A DNA stretch of 42,925 nt, taken from positions 1 through 42,925 of the forward strand of contig CAJUJO010000012.1 of NCBI GenBank assembly GCA_910586675.1. Direction: 5' to 3'. Position numbers and translations under genes: made by a program. Positions 15,108 to 24,064 of this stretch are shown piece after piece; positions within the stretch are counted from its first letter, which is position 1; each line of letters begins with the position of its first letter. Origin of the DNA: an uncultured Christensenellaceae bacterium (GTDB lineage: Bacteria > Bacillota > Clostridia > Christensenellales > Borkfalkiaceae). The notes under the pieces were generated by a model. It was not told the origin of the DNA. It did no database searches and was given only the letters and a program-made list of their open reading frames with translations.

Positions 15108-16055
15108 ATGATCACACACGGAAACGAAATCAAGCTGTTCGCAGGTAACTCCAACCGCCCCCTTGCGGAGGCGATCGCGGCAAAACTCAATACGGCGCTC
15201 GGCAGTATCGAAGTGGGAAAATTTTCCGACGGAGAAACGAGCGTTCACCTCGGGGAAACCGTGCGCGGGCGCGATTTGTTCATCATTCAGTCTACCTCCT
15301 ATCCCGTAAACGATAATTTAATGGAGCTCCTCATCATGATCGACGCGGCGAAGCGCGCGTCGGCGGGGCGCGTAACGGCGGTCATGCCCTATTTCGGCTA
15401 TGCCCGTCAGGACAGAAAGGCGCGTTCGCGCGATCCCATTACGGCGAAGCTCGTCGCCGATCTTCTCACTTCCGCGGGCGCGGACAGGGTTCTTACGATG
15501 GATTTGCACGCGGCGCAAATTCAGGGGTTCTTCAACATTCCCGTAGACAATCTGCTCGGCGGACCTACGCTGTATAATTATTTTGCGGACAAGCTGGACG
15601 AAAACTACGTTGTTGTCTCTCCCGATATCGGCAGCGTCAACCGCGCGAGAAAGGTGGCGGAGCGCCTCAATTGCCCGATGGCGATTATCGACAAACGCCG
15701 CCCCAAGGCGAACGTTATGGAAGTCATGAACATCATCGGCAACGTGGAGGGTAAAAAGTGCCTGCTCGTGGACGATATGATTGACACGGCGGGAACCATC
15801 GTTCAGGGCGCGCAGGCGCTCGTCGATCAGGGCGCGACGGAGATCCACGCCTGCTGCACGCATGCGGTGCTCTCCGGTCCCGCAATCGAGCGCTTGGAAA
15901 AATCCGCTATAAACGAACTCGTTATGCTCGACACCGTTCGGCTTCCCGAAGAAAAGATGCTCCCGAAGATGAAAATTCTTACGGTTGCGGACATCTTCGC
16001 CGCGGCGATCGAAAACGTGTATCTCGATAAGCCGATGAGCAAAATTTACGATTGA
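15108..16055 (+). CDS. prs: ribose-phosphate pyrophosphokinase (PRPP synthetase)
   Basis: A 315-residue protein, the standard class I length. KLFAGNSNRPLAEAIA is the usual N-terminus, FSDGETSVHL and YFGYARQDRK are catalytic-loop blocks, DLHAAQIQGFF and the PRPP-binding loop LLVDDMIDTAGTI are present. It makes PRPP from ribose 5-phosphate and ATP for nucleotide, histidine and NAD synthesis. The start is chosen from the conserved N-terminus, the ribosome binding site and the promoter, rejecting a longer frame upstream. A hairpin with TTTGTTTT follows. Confidence 0.96.
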   Translation: MITHGNEIKLFAGNSNRPLAEAIAAKLNTALGSIEVGKFSDGETSVHLGETVRGRDLFIIQSTSYPVNDNLMELLIMIDAAKRASAGRVTAVMPYFGYARQDRKARSRDPITAKLVADLLTSAGADRVLTMDLHAAQIQGFFNIPVDNLLGGPTLYNYFADKLDENYVVVSPDIGSVNRARKVAERLNCPMAIIDKRRPKANVMEVMNIIGNVEGKKCLLVDDMIDTAGTIVQGAQALVDQGATEIHACCTHAVLSGPAIERLEKSAINELVMLDTVRLPEEKMLPKMKILTVADIFAAAIENVYLDKPMSKIYD

Positions 16056-16073
16056 GTTTTTCACGAAAGAGGA

Positions 16074-16101
16074 AGCCGCCGCGCAAGCGGCGGTTTGTTT
16101 T
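16074..16101 (+). terminator. terminator between prs and pth
   Basis: CCGCCGC (16076-16082), loop GCAA, GCGGCGG (16087-16093), then TTTGTTTT. Confidence 0.7.
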
Positions 16102-16127
16102 ATGCGCGGAAGCGAAAGGGGAATTTT

Positions 16128-16691
16128 ATGTATCTTATTGTGGGGCTCGGCAATCCCGAAGAAAAATACGCGAAAACCTTTCATAACATGGGCTTCATCG
16201 CCGCGGGCGACGCGGCGGAGCTTTTGGGCGCGAAGTTCAAAAAGAAGGAATGCGAAGCGTCCGTAGCCGAAGCCTTCGTCGGTGGAGAAAGGGTGATCAT
16301 CGCCCGTCCGCTCACCTATATGAACGCTTCGGGCAGGGCGGTGAAGCAGCTCATGAAAAAGTATAAAGTTTCGCCCGCGGAAACGGTCGTGCTCTATGAC
16401 GATTACGATCTTCCCAAAGGGCACGTGAGGATAAGACCTTCGGGCAGCGCGGGCACGCACAACGGCATGCGTTCCGTCATCGCGGAAACGGGGACTTCCG
16501 ATTTCGCGCGCATCCGCATCGGTATCCGCGATGCGGAGGTGAATATTCCTATCATTAACTACGTTTTGTCCGACGTGAAGAAAGAGGACTACGAACTGTT
16601 CGCCGCGGCGTGCAGACGGGCGGCAGAAGCCGCCGCCGCGCTCGCAAGGGGCGAATCGGTGGATAACGTCATGTGTAAGTTCAACGGATGA
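16128..16691 (+). CDS. pth: peptidyl-tRNA hydrolase
   Basis: A 187-residue protein opening MYLIVGLGNPEEKYAKTFHNMGF, with the Pth catalytic histidine in TFHNMGF and the following LTYMNASG, YDDYDLPKG and GSAGTHNGMRS blocks (N and D active-site residues). It frees tRNA from peptidyl-tRNA dropped by ribosomes. AAAGGGG precedes the ATG. Its stop overlaps the mfd start (ATGA), a pairing seen in many Bacillota. Confidence 0.96.
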   Translation: MYLIVGLGNPEEKYAKTFHNMGFIAAGDAAELLGAKFKKKECEASVAEAFVGGERVIIARPLTYMNASGRAVKQLMKKYKVSPAETVVLYDDYDLPKGHVRIRPSGSAGTHNGMRSVIAETGTSDFARIRIGIRDAEVNIPIINYVLSDVKKEDYELFAAACRRAAEAAAALARGESVDNVMCKFNG

Positions 16692-19600
16692 AAGACTTTT
16701 TTTCTTTTGACAATTTGGGCGGGGAATTTGCGCTTATCGGCAGAGACGTGGAAAGCGGACTTCCGACGGCGGTGTTCGGTTTGTCCGACGCGCAGAAATA
16801 TCTGATCGCTTCCGCCGTGCGCGGGCGGGTCGTCTATCTCGCGGCTGACGCGCTCTCCGCAAAGCGCGCCTATGAAGCGCTGCGCGCGCTTTCGGGTAAG
16901 CGGTGCGCTTTACTTGCCGCAAAGGACGAGGTGCTTTTGTACCGTAAGGCGCTCTCGAAGGATGCGCTGTTCCGCCGCCTTACCGCGCTGTACGAATGGC
17001 AGGCGGGCGCGGAAGTATTGGTATGCGACGTCGAAGCAGCCGTCCAGCTCGTTCCCCGCAAGGTTCCCGTGTTCCGACTGAACAGGGGCGCGGACACGGA
17101 TATGCGCTCGCTCGTTGCCGCGTTGACGGAAGCGGGATATACGCGCGAATACGCGGTGGAAGGCAAGGGCGCGTTCGCCGTCCGCGGCGACATTCTCGAT
17201 ATCTATCCCGTTAACTTCGAGCACCCCGTGCGAATCGACTTTTTCGGCGACGAGATAGAGAGCATTAAGCCGTACGACGAAGTTACCGCCGAACGTTATC
17301 CGCAGCTCGATCGCATTGAAATTGCCGCAGCGACGGACGTCGTTTTTGAGGCCGGGGAAGAGGCGCAGATCCGCGCGGCGCTGGATCAAGAGTTGAAGCG
17401 CGCTCCCTCGTCGCAGGCGTATGCTCGCATGGCTTCCGTTATAAGTTCGCTGCAAACGGAAGGATGCCGTTCGGAATACGTCATGCCCCTGCTTCGTTCG
17501 TCGTGCGGGTTGTTTTCTCTGCTTCCCGAAGATACGCTCGTCGTATACGACGAATGTAAGCTCGTGCGCGATAAACTGGAAGGGCTCTATCAAGAACATT
17601 TCGACCGCCTTTCCCTCTTGCGGGAAGGGGGCGAAGCCATGAGCTTTTCCGCAGGGCAGTACCTTCCGCAGGAGGAGTTTTTCGCTTCCGCGCGCGCCTT
17701 GCGCTCGCTTGCGCTTCAAACGTTCGCGGGAAACACCTATTTTTTCAATCCGCTCAAAATTTATAATTTCAAGTCCGCGCCTGCGCGGCGGTATCTCAAC
17801 TCCTTTCCCGATCTGTTAACCGATTTGAAGGCGTGGAGCAAGACGGGGTACCGCGTCATGCTCTGGTGCGGAAACGCCGAACGCGCGCGCAAAATGCGGG
17901 AGGAGCTTTCGGAAAATTATCTGCCTGTATCTCCGCTCCCCGCAGATTTATCGCATTTCAAGGGAATTGCCGTGCTGGACGAGCCGCTCGAAAAGGGTTT
18001 TCTAGTCCACGAGTGCAAGCTCGCCGTCGTCGGAACGGGCGAGCTGTTCACCAAGAGCGCGCAGGCGCGCCGCATCAGAAAGAAGCGGGGCGACTTGTTC
18101 CTCGCGCCCGAGGTGGGCGACTATGCCGTGCACGAAACCTACGGCGTCGGTAAAATCACGGGCACGAAAAAGATAGAGACGACGGACGGGACAAAGGAAT
18201 ACGTCGCCCTGCAATATAAGGACGGCGACACCCTGTATGTTCCCGTCGAGCAGATGGACGTGCTCTCCAAATATATGGGGGGAGATAATCCCTCTCTTTC
18301 CAAAATCGGCGGGGGCGAGTTCGAGCGCGTCAAGGCGCGCGTGCGCGCCTCTCTCAAAAAAATGGCGTTCGACTTGAAGCAGCTCTATGCCGAACGGCAG
18401 GAACAAAAGGGATACGTGTTTCCCGAATATACCGAGCTTATGGAGGAGTTTGAAGCGGCGTTTCCGTACGAAGAAACGCCCGACCAACTCTCTTCGATTG
18501 CGGAAATCAAGGAAGATATGTGCTCGCCTAAGGTCATGGACAGGCTGCTCTGCGGCGACGTCGGCTTCGGAAAAACGGAAGTCGCTCTCCGTGCCGCGTA
18601 TCTATGCATTCTAGCGGGAAGGCAGGTCGCGCTCATGTGTCCGAGTACCGTTTTGAGCGAACAGCACTTCCGCACGGCGACCGAGCGCATGAAGGACTTC
18701 GGCGTGCGCATCGCGTCGCTCAATCGCTTCCGCACGGAAAAGGAGCAGACGAAAATATTGTCCGACCTCGAAAAGGGTAATATCGATCTCGTGGTGGGCA
18801 CGCACCGCCTACTTTCCAAGGACGTGAAATTCCGCGATTTAGGGCTGCTCGTCCTCGACGAAGAGCAGCGCTTCGGCGTGGAACACAAGGAAAAAATCAA
18901 GAATATCAAGCGCAATGTGGACTGCCTTACCATGACGGCAACGCCCATTCCGCGCACGCTGCATTTATCCCTTTCGGGGATCCGCGATATTTCCACCATT
19001 CAGACGCCGCCGCATGCCCGTCTGCCCGTGCAGACGTACGTCGCCGAGGAAACGGAAACGCTCATCCGCGACGCGTGCGTGCGGGAAATCGCGCGCGGCG
19101 GTCAGATATTTTTGCTGTACAATAAAGTGGAGAGCATTCACGCCTTTGCTAAGCGCGTGAGCGAAATCGTGCCCGAAGCGCGAGTGTGCGCGGCGCACGG
19201 CAGAATGGACAAAGCCGTTCTGGAAGCCAACGTGTTCGGGTTTTACCGCGGGGAATACGATATTCTCGTAACCACCACCATCATCGAAAACGGGGTGGAT
19301 CTGCCCAACGCAAATACGCTCATTGTCGTCGACGCCGACCGTTTGGGAATTTCCCAGCTCTATCAGCTGCGCGGCAGAGTGGGGCGGGGCGCGCGGCTGG
19401 CGCACGCTTATTTCACGTACAAGCCCGAGCGCGTTATGACGGAAAGCGCCGCCGAACGACTGAAAGCAATCATGCAGTTTACCGAGCTCGGTTCCGGCTT
19501 CAAGATTGCCATGCGCGATTTGGAGATCCGCGGCGCGGGTAATGTGCTCGGCGCAGAACAGCACGGGCACATGGATAAGGTCGGGTACGAGCTTTACGCA

Positions 19601-20083
19601 AAGATTCTGAAAGAGGAGCTCACGGGCGAAAAACAGGAAGCGATCGACCTCGACATCAAGGCGACGGCGTTTCTGCCCGAAAGCTATATCGAATCCAACG
19701 CGGGGCGCATGGACTGTTACAAACAGATTGCGGAGATTCGCACGCCCGAAGATTATAAGCGCGTTTGCACGTCTATGGAAGAGAGCTACGGCGCGCTTCC
19801 GCCCGAGGCGCTTAACCTTCTCGTCGTCGCCATGATGAAGAGCTACGCCGTCCGTTTCGGGGTGAGGAAAATATCCGTCAACCAAAAGGGGGGCGCGTTG
19901 GAATTTGTCTCGCTCGAACGTCTGGGGGATAAAAAGCTGGTCGGGGCTATGGAAAAATATGCCGACGCGGTCAGCCTCGATATGACGAGCGCGCCCGTCC
20001 TGCGTTTCCGTCCGCTCTCCGACGGCGGAAAGACGATGGTCAGAATGACGAAATTTTTGAAATTTGCCGCAACTTTTGCATGA
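16688..20083 (+). CDS. mfd: transcription-repair coupling factor Mfd
   Basis: A 1,131-residue protein of full family length. The N-terminal ~450 residues are the UvrB-like region (GAFAVRGDILDIYP, FFGDEIESI). The RNA-polymerase-interacting domain follows (YGVGKITGTKK to LYVPVEQMD, about 485-525). The RecG-like translocase has Walker A GDVGFGKTEVA (about 618-628) and DEEQRFG (about 724-730), then TATPIPRTL and QLRGRVGR. The C-terminal D7 region is present. Mfd removes RNA polymerase stalled at lesions and recruits UvrA. The start overlaps the pth stop, so translation is coupled. Confidence 0.97.
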   Translation: MKDFFSFDNLGGEFALIGRDVESGLPTAVFGLSDAQKYLIASAVRGRVVYLAADALSAKRAYEALRALSGKRCALLAAKDEVLLYRKALSKDALFRRLTALYEWQAGAEVLVCDVEAAVQLVPRKVPVFRLNRGADTDMRSLVAALTEAGYTREYAVEGKGAFAVRGDILDIYPVNFEHPVRIDFFGDEIESIKPYDEVTAERYPQLDRIEIAAATDVVFEAGEEAQIRAALDQELKRAPSSQAYARMASVISSLQTEGCRSEYVMPLLRSSCGLFSLLPEDTLVVYDECKLVRDKLEGLYQEHFDRLSLLREGGEAMSFSAGQYLPQEEFFASARALRSLALQTFAGNTYFFNPLKIYNFKSAPARRYLNSFPDLLTDLKAWSKTGYRVMLWCGNAERARKMREELSENYLPVSPLPADLSHFKGIAVLDEPLEKGFLVHECKLAVVGTGELFTKSAQARRIRKKRGDLFLAPEVGDYAVHETYGVGKITGTKKIETTDGTKEYVALQYKDGDTLYVPVEQMDVLSKYMGGDNPSLSKIGGGEFERVKARVRASLKKMAFDLKQLYAERQEQKGYVFPEYTELMEEFEAAFPYEETPDQLSSIAEIKEDMCSPKVMDRLLCGDVGFGKTEVALRAAYLCILAGRQVALMCPSTVLSEQHFRTATERMKDFGVRIASLNRFRTEKEQTKILSDLEKGNIDLVVGTHRLLSKDVKFRDLGLLVLDEEQRFGVEHKEKIKNIKRNVDCLTMTATPIPRTLHLSLSGIRDISTIQTPPHARLPVQTYVAEETETLIRDACVREIARGGQIFLLYNKVESIHAFAKRVSEIVPEARVCAAHGRMDKAVLEANVFGFYRGEYDILVTTTIIENGVDLPNANTLIVVDADRLGISQLYQLRGRVGRGARLAHAYFTYKPERVMTESAAERLKAIMQFTELGSGFKIAMRDLEIRGAGNVLGAEQHGHMDKVGYELYAKILKEELTGEKQEAIDLDIKATAFLPESYIESNAGRMDCYKQIAEIRTPEDYKRVCTSMEESYGALPPEALNLLVVAMMKSYAVRFGVRKISVNQKGGALEFVSLERLGDKKLVGAMEKYADAVSLDMTSAPVLRFRPLSDGGKTMVRMTKFLKFAATFA

Positions 20084-20099
20084 TTTTCACGAAAAAGAA

Positions 20100-20128
20100 T
20101 TGCATTGAACGGCGAAATAGGTTATAAT
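20100..20128 (+). promoter_or_regulatory. promoter of the foldase-like lipoprotein gene
   Basis: TTGCAT (20100-20105), 17 bases, TATAAT (20123-20128). The ~60-base leader has a hairpin, CTCGGGA / TTCCCGAG (about 20144-20164), just before the start region. Confidence 0.65.
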
Positions 20129-20194
20129 AAAAAAGACATAGCCTCGGGACGTGTTTTCCCGAGCGGCGACAATTACATTTTGGGGCATTTGTGT

Positions 20195-22258
20195 ATGAAG
20201 TTTAAGAAAAAATCGGCGGCGGCTCTCGCGGTATCGGCTGCGCTTCTGTGCGGTGCGTTCGCGGGGTGCGACCTTATCACCACGGATTCGGCAAAGGATA
20301 TGGCGCAGGTCGTCGCGGAAGTCAATATTACCGACAATCAGACCTTTTCGGAAAATTATGCGGATAAGGGCTACGGCGAAGTGATCGAAACGGCGGAAAT
20401 CTATAAGCGCGATATGATCGCAAGCTTTTTGAGCGTCGGGCACCAGTACGTGCAGCAGGGCGGTTACGCGCAGGCGTTCAACATGATCATGGAAAGCCTG
20501 ACAAACCAGCAGATTCTCCTGCAATACGCGAAAATTTACTTTTTGGAGAACGACCCCGCTTATACGACGGAAGGATATTCCCAAGCGGTCGGCGGAGATT
20601 TTGCCGACGATAATGCAAAGGCTGTCGCGGGTATTTCCTATTTCCTCACCGAAGACGAGCAGAAAAAAGCGGAATACGACCTTAAAGTCATGTTCAACAA
20701 CACGCTCGACAGCGCGGAAAAGAAGCATATCGAAGAGAAGGAAGATGACGCCGAGTACGACACGGCGCGTACTACGCCTACGGGGATGAACACCGCGAAC
20801 GAGGATTATGTTCCCGAAGTGTACGAAATCTACACGGGCAGAAATACGGCGGCTTCCTGCGGCGCGTATGAAACGGTGGAAGGCTCCACGCCCTACACCC
20901 GCGCCGAAGGATATAAAGATTTCCTTAAAAATCTGCGCGACAACAGTCTCCTCAAAAAGGGAGAAAAGACCACCGACATTACCTCACTTTCCTATTACAC
21001 GCTGGAAAAGAAGAGCGTATACGAAAGTGCGCTTTTAACCAAATTATACGACGCGTTTGAAGCGGAAATCGAAGATTCCATCACGGCGGAATCTCTTGCG
21101 GAAAAATTCGATAAGACGCTTGCCAGCCAGAAAGCCATTTTCGCGGCGGACAGAACTTCGTTTGAAAGCGAGCTCGACAAGGTGTCCGACAGCGTGTTCG
21201 TGCTCACGGCTCCCAACGAAAATTACGGTTTTGTCATCAATATTCTGCTTCCCTTCAACAAATCGCAGACGACTAAGCTTAACGGTTCGGCGGCGGACAA
21301 GCAGGGAAACAAATTTCTGCCCCGCGCGCAGCTCTTGCAGCACGTGAAGGCGACCGATCAGAGAAAGACCTGGTTTACCTGCGAGGACGACTATTCCTTT
21401 GAAGCGGAAGGCGACGCGTATAACGCGGGCAACGCCGAACGGAAGTATCTCTTCTTTGAAGATTGCATCGGCGTAGGGGAAAACGAAAAGTACGAGCCTC
21501 TGAAAAATTATTACGGGAAATATACGTATAACGGAACGGTTTCTTACGACGAGAAGGAAAATAAATACACGGTGAAGCCTTCGGAAATTTCCATCGACGG
21601 CTTCCTCGCAGAAATGGAAGCGTATCTTGAATATGCGGGGCTTACCGTTCAAAAAGGCGCCAAGACGCCTGACTATTACGACCAGACGGACTTTTATAAG
21701 CAGGAAAACGGAAAGACGGTTGTCGATTACGGAAAGTTCCTGTATTACAGCGGCAAGGTCGAGTTTACGGACGGCTTTAATCCGAATAGGATTTTTGACG
21801 CGACATCGGACGAAAATAAGGCGATGTCCGTCATAAGAGAGCTATCCTTCGCGTATAATACCGATACGGCGGGCTTGAATACCTATTTCGGATATGCCGT
21901 TTCGCCGTTCACGACGGACTTTGTGAAAGAGTTCGAGTATGCGGCGCAGCTTGCAGTGAGCCGCGGTGCGGGTTCGTATACCGTCGTTCCGTCCGATTAT
22001 GGCTGGCATATCATGTATTGTACCTTCTCTTATAAGGACATGCAATACGGCGCGAACGGTTCGCCTTATACCTTCAAAGCGGACGAGATCGAAAAAGAGG
22101 GCACCTTCTCTAATCTTTATTACGAGGCGAATAAGAGCACTGCGCTTTCCTCCTATTCGACGACGAAGCGGACGGAAATCGTAAACGCTTACGAACAGGG
22201 CAGTAAAAAGATTTACGAAGACCGCTATGCGGATCTCACTTCGATTACTGCGTCTTAA
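20195..22258 (+). CDS. large SurA/PrsA-like peptidyl-prolyl isomerase lipoprotein
   Basis: A 687-residue protein with a lipoprotein signal peptide (KKKSAAALAVSAALLCGAFAGC, lipobox FAGC, C25). Residues 30-130 resemble the helical N-domain of PrsA/SurA chaperones (VVAEVNITDNQ, QQILLQYAK). Near the C-terminus (about 560-640) a parvulin-like stretch reads LNTYFGYAVSPFTTDFVKEF and VPSDYGWHIMYC, close to the G-W-H-I motif that ends parvulin domains. The middle is acidic and tyrosine-rich, without a known domain. At this length it is more than twice a normal PrsA. It probably folds exported proteins at the outer face of the membrane; that it is an active isomerase is uncertain. uppP follows after 29 bases without a terminator. 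Confidence 0.75.
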   Translation: MKFKKKSAAALAVSAALLCGAFAGCDLITTDSAKDMAQVVAEVNITDNQTFSENYADKGYGEVIETAEIYKRDMIASFLSVGHQYVQQGGYAQAFNMIMESLTNQQILLQYAKIYFLENDPAYTTEGYSQAVGGDFADDNAKAVAGISYFLTEDEQKKAEYDLKVMFNNTLDSAEKKHIEEKEDDAEYDTARTTPTGMNTANEDYVPEVYEIYTGRNTAASCGAYETVEGSTPYTRAEGYKDFLKNLRDNSLLKKGEKTTDITSLSYYTLEKKSVYESALLTKLYDAFEAEIEDSITAESLAEKFDKTLASQKAIFAADRTSFESELDKVSDSVFVLTAPNENYGFVINILLPFNKSQTTKLNGSAADKQGNKFLPRAQLLQHVKATDQRKTWFTCEDDYSFEAEGDAYNAGNAERKYLFFEDCIGVGENEKYEPLKNYYGKYTYNGTVSYDEKENKYTVKPSEISIDGFLAEMEAYLEYAGLTVQKGAKTPDYYDQTDFYKQENGKTVVDYGKFLYYSGKVEFTDGFNPNRIFDATSDENKAMSVIRELSFAYNTDTAGLNTYFGYAVSPFTTDFVKEFEYAAQLAVSRGAGSYTVVPSDYGWHIMYCTFSYKDMQYGANGSPYTFKADEIEKEGTFSNLYYEANKSTALSSYSTTKRTEIVNAYEQGSKKIYEDRYADLTSITAS

Positions 22259-22287
22259 AACAAATCAAAACGGGATATGAATACGGC

Positions 22288-23118
22288 ATGGAATTTTGGA
22301 ACGTAATTTGGAAATCGGTCGTATTGGGTACGGTGCAGGGGCTCACGGAGTTCCTGCCCGTTTCTTCAAGCGGGCATCTTCTGTTTTTACATAAGCTTTT
22401 GGGCGAAGATTTCGGCGGCAATGCGCTCTTTTTCGATATCATGCTGCATTTCGGAACGCTGATTCCCGTTTTGATTGTTTTTCGGAAAGATATTATTGCA
22501 CTGTTCCGAAAACCGTTCAAAACGCTTCTCATGCTTATCGTCGCCACGATACCCGCAGGAATTATAGGGCTTTTATTCAACGATAAAATTGACGGCGTCA
22601 TGAACGGAGAAAACGCGCTTTTGTATCTTTCTCTCTGTTTTTTGGTAACGGCTTCGTTTTTGCTCGTTTGCGAATTTGTCGCCAAAAAAAGAAAAAAAGT
22701 GCGTATGCTCGGCTGGCGGAGCGCCGTGCCGATGGGATTGATGCAGGCGGCCGCTTTATTCCCCGGAATTTCGAGGAGCGGTTCTACGATCACTGCGGGC
22801 GTGGTTTCGGGCGCGCGTGCGGAAGACGTTACTAAATTTTCTTTTCTGATGAGCATTCCCGTCATTCTCGGGAGCGCGCTCGTCAGCTTAAAAGACATAA
22901 TCGGCAGCCCCGAAAGCGTTACGGCGCTCGGCGCGAGCGGTGCGGTCGGTGTCGTCGTGGGCGTGGTATGCGCGGCGGTATCCGGCTTCTTCGCCGTAAA
23001 AATCATGCTCAAAGTGATAAGAAAAGCCAATTACAAGTGGTTCGCGGCATATCTTCTCGTTTTGTCGCTCACCTGTATCTGGTTGGACGTGCTGCAAATT
23101 CTGCCGCTCTTGCGGTAA
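22288..23118 (+). CDS. uppP: undecaprenyl-diphosphate phosphatase UppP (BacA)
   Basis: A 276-residue membrane protein with QGLTEFLPVSSSGHL (E21 and H30) and FPGISRSGSTI, the two active-site motifs of UppP, in the expected inverted-repeat layout with about eight helices. It dephosphorylates undecaprenyl diphosphate to recycle the lipid carrier of peptidoglycan and confers bacitracin tolerance. It appears to be co-transcribed with the preceding lipoprotein gene and ends at a strong terminator. No strong ribosome binding site is seen (CGGGAT). Confidence 0.95.
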   Translation: MEFWNVIWKSVVLGTVQGLTEFLPVSSSGHLLFLHKLLGEDFGGNALFFDIMLHFGTLIPVLIVFRKDIIALFRKPFKTLLMLIVATIPAGIIGLLFNDKIDGVMNGENALLYLSLCFLVTASFLLVCEFVAKKRKKVRMLGWRSAVPMGLMQAAALFPGISRSGSTITAGVVSGARAEDVTKFSFLMSIPVILGSALVSLKDIIGSPESVTALGASGAVGVVVGVVCAAVSGFFAVKIMLKVIRKANYKWFAAYLLVLSLTCIWLDVLQILPLLR

Positions 23119-23149
23119 AAAAATCCCCCGATTTTTTCGGGGGTTTTTT
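23117..23149 (+). terminator. uppP terminator
   Basis: CCCCCGA (23125-23131), loop TTTTT, TCGGGGG (23137-23143), then TTTTTT. Confidence 0.88.
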
Positions 23150-23199
23150 GTATAAAAAGAAAAAATCCTCCCATATTAAGAGTATCGGAGGTGAAATTC

Positions 23200-23352
23200 A
23201 TGAGATTAAATTGCGGAGATACCTGTCCTAAGACGGGTGCTTACAAAGTAATCGACGGGAAAGGCAACGTCGTCAATACCATTTACGTGGGAGAAGGCGA
23301 ATCGATGCCTCCCACGCAGTATTCCGACTGTCATTACGAATCGGCAAATTAA
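23200..23352 (+). CDS. YjzC-like 50-residue protein
   Basis: A 50-residue protein with an excellent ribosome binding site (GGAGGTGA, seven bases before ATG). The sequence CGDTCPKTGAYKV and EGESMPPTQYSDCHY resembles the short YjzC-like family, in which a G-D-x-x-P-x-x-G-x-Y turn is followed by a hydrophilic tail; the three cysteines (C5, C9, C44) might bind a metal. Function is unknown. It sits between the uppP terminator and its own terminator, so it forms a single-gene unit, next to a ferritin-like gene. Confidence 0.75.
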   Translation: MRLNCGDTCPKTGAYKVIDGKGNVVNTIYVGEGESMPPTQYSDCHYESAN

Positions 23353-23397
23353 CCGATCGGAAGACGGAATATGTTAAGAAAAACCGAAGATAAGTGT

Positions 23398-23440
23398 AAA
23401 AACGCGTGCGAAGCGGTTCGCGCGCGTTTTTATTTTTTTC
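23398..23440 (+). terminator. terminator of the YjzC-like gene
   Basis: AAAACGCGTGCGAA pairs with TTCGCGCGCGTTTT through one wobble, loop GCGG, then TTATTTTTTT. Confidence 0.85.
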
Positions 23441-23451
23441 CGTTGGACGTG

Positions 23452-23480
23452 CACACGGCGGGTCGTTTTCCGCATAGCCT
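23452..23480 (+). promoter_or_regulatory. possible mother-cell sigma (E/K-type) promoter of the ferritin-like gene
   Basis: CATAGCCT (23473-23480) fits the CATAnnnT -10 pattern of sigma-E/K, and ACAC lies 16 bases upstream as in sigma-K promoters. No vegetative TTGACA/TATAAT pair was found here. Weak evidence by itself. Confidence 0.25.
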
Positions 23481-23508
23481 GTAAGGTGATGAACAGGGAG
23501 GAAGCGTT

Positions 23509-24018
23509 ATGGGTATGAAAGCGGATACGCCTTATCCTACAATGGATGAAATCGGGGAGGACTGCCGTGCGCTGCGCGTCGTTTCTCCTGCTTACGCGGG
23601 GCGGGAGGGGGAGCTTACCGCCGTTTTACAGTATGTTTACCAGTCTGTTGTTCTTTCCGAATGCGGTATGGAGGATGCGGCAAAAACGCTTGTTGACATA
23701 GCCGTTACGGAAATGCATCACTTGGAAATCCTTGCGACGCTTATCTGTAAGTTAGGCGCGCCGCCCGTTTATACGGCTTGTCCGCCTTATCCCGTCGGGT
23801 ACTATTCGTCGTCTTGCGTCAATTATACGCGGACGCCGAAAATGATGATTTCGGCGGATATTCGTGCCGAACGGCAGGCAATTGCAGCCTATTCTTCCAT
23901 GCTATGCAAGTTGAACAATCCTTGCGTTGCGGCGGTTATAGAGCGAATCATCGAGGACGAAAAGGTTCACCTTCAAGCGTTTGAAAGAATGCTCCGAGAA
24001 ATGGAGCAATGTTGCTAA
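23509..24018 (+). CDS. ferritin-like diiron/dimanganese protein (rubrerythrin/Mn-catalase-type fold)
   Basis: A 169-residue four-helix protein with metal-ligand motifs spaced as in ferritin-like proteins: LTAVLQYVYQ (first helix), TEMHHLEIL (E-x-x-H), AERQAIAAY (third helix glutamate) and EDEKVHLQ (E-x-x-H). Three cysteines cluster at the end or the middle (CPPYP, SSSC, QCC). Such proteins oxidise or store iron, or destroy peroxide; close relatives occur in spore coats of Clostridia. AGGGAGGAAG gives a strong ribosome binding site. Single-gene unit closed by a hairpin. Confidence 0.78.
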   Translation: MGMKADTPYPTMDEIGEDCRALRVVSPAYAGREGELTAVLQYVYQSVVLSECGMEDAAKTLVDIAVTEMHHLEILATLICKLGAPPVYTACPPYPVGYYSSSCVNYTRTPKMMISADIRAERQAIAAYSSMLCKLNNPCVAAVIERIIEDEKVHLQAFERMLREMEQCC

Positions 24019-24026
24019 AAAATACA

Positions 24027-24062
24027 TAAAAAGAGCACGGCAATTGGTCGTGCTTTTTCTGT
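24027..24062. terminator. bidirectional terminator
   Basis: AGCACG (24034-24039) pairs with CGTGCT (24049-24054), flanked by A-rich and T-rich runs (AAAAAG / CTTTTT). It lies between convergent genes and can serve both. Confidence 0.7.
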
Positions 24063-24064
24063 TT

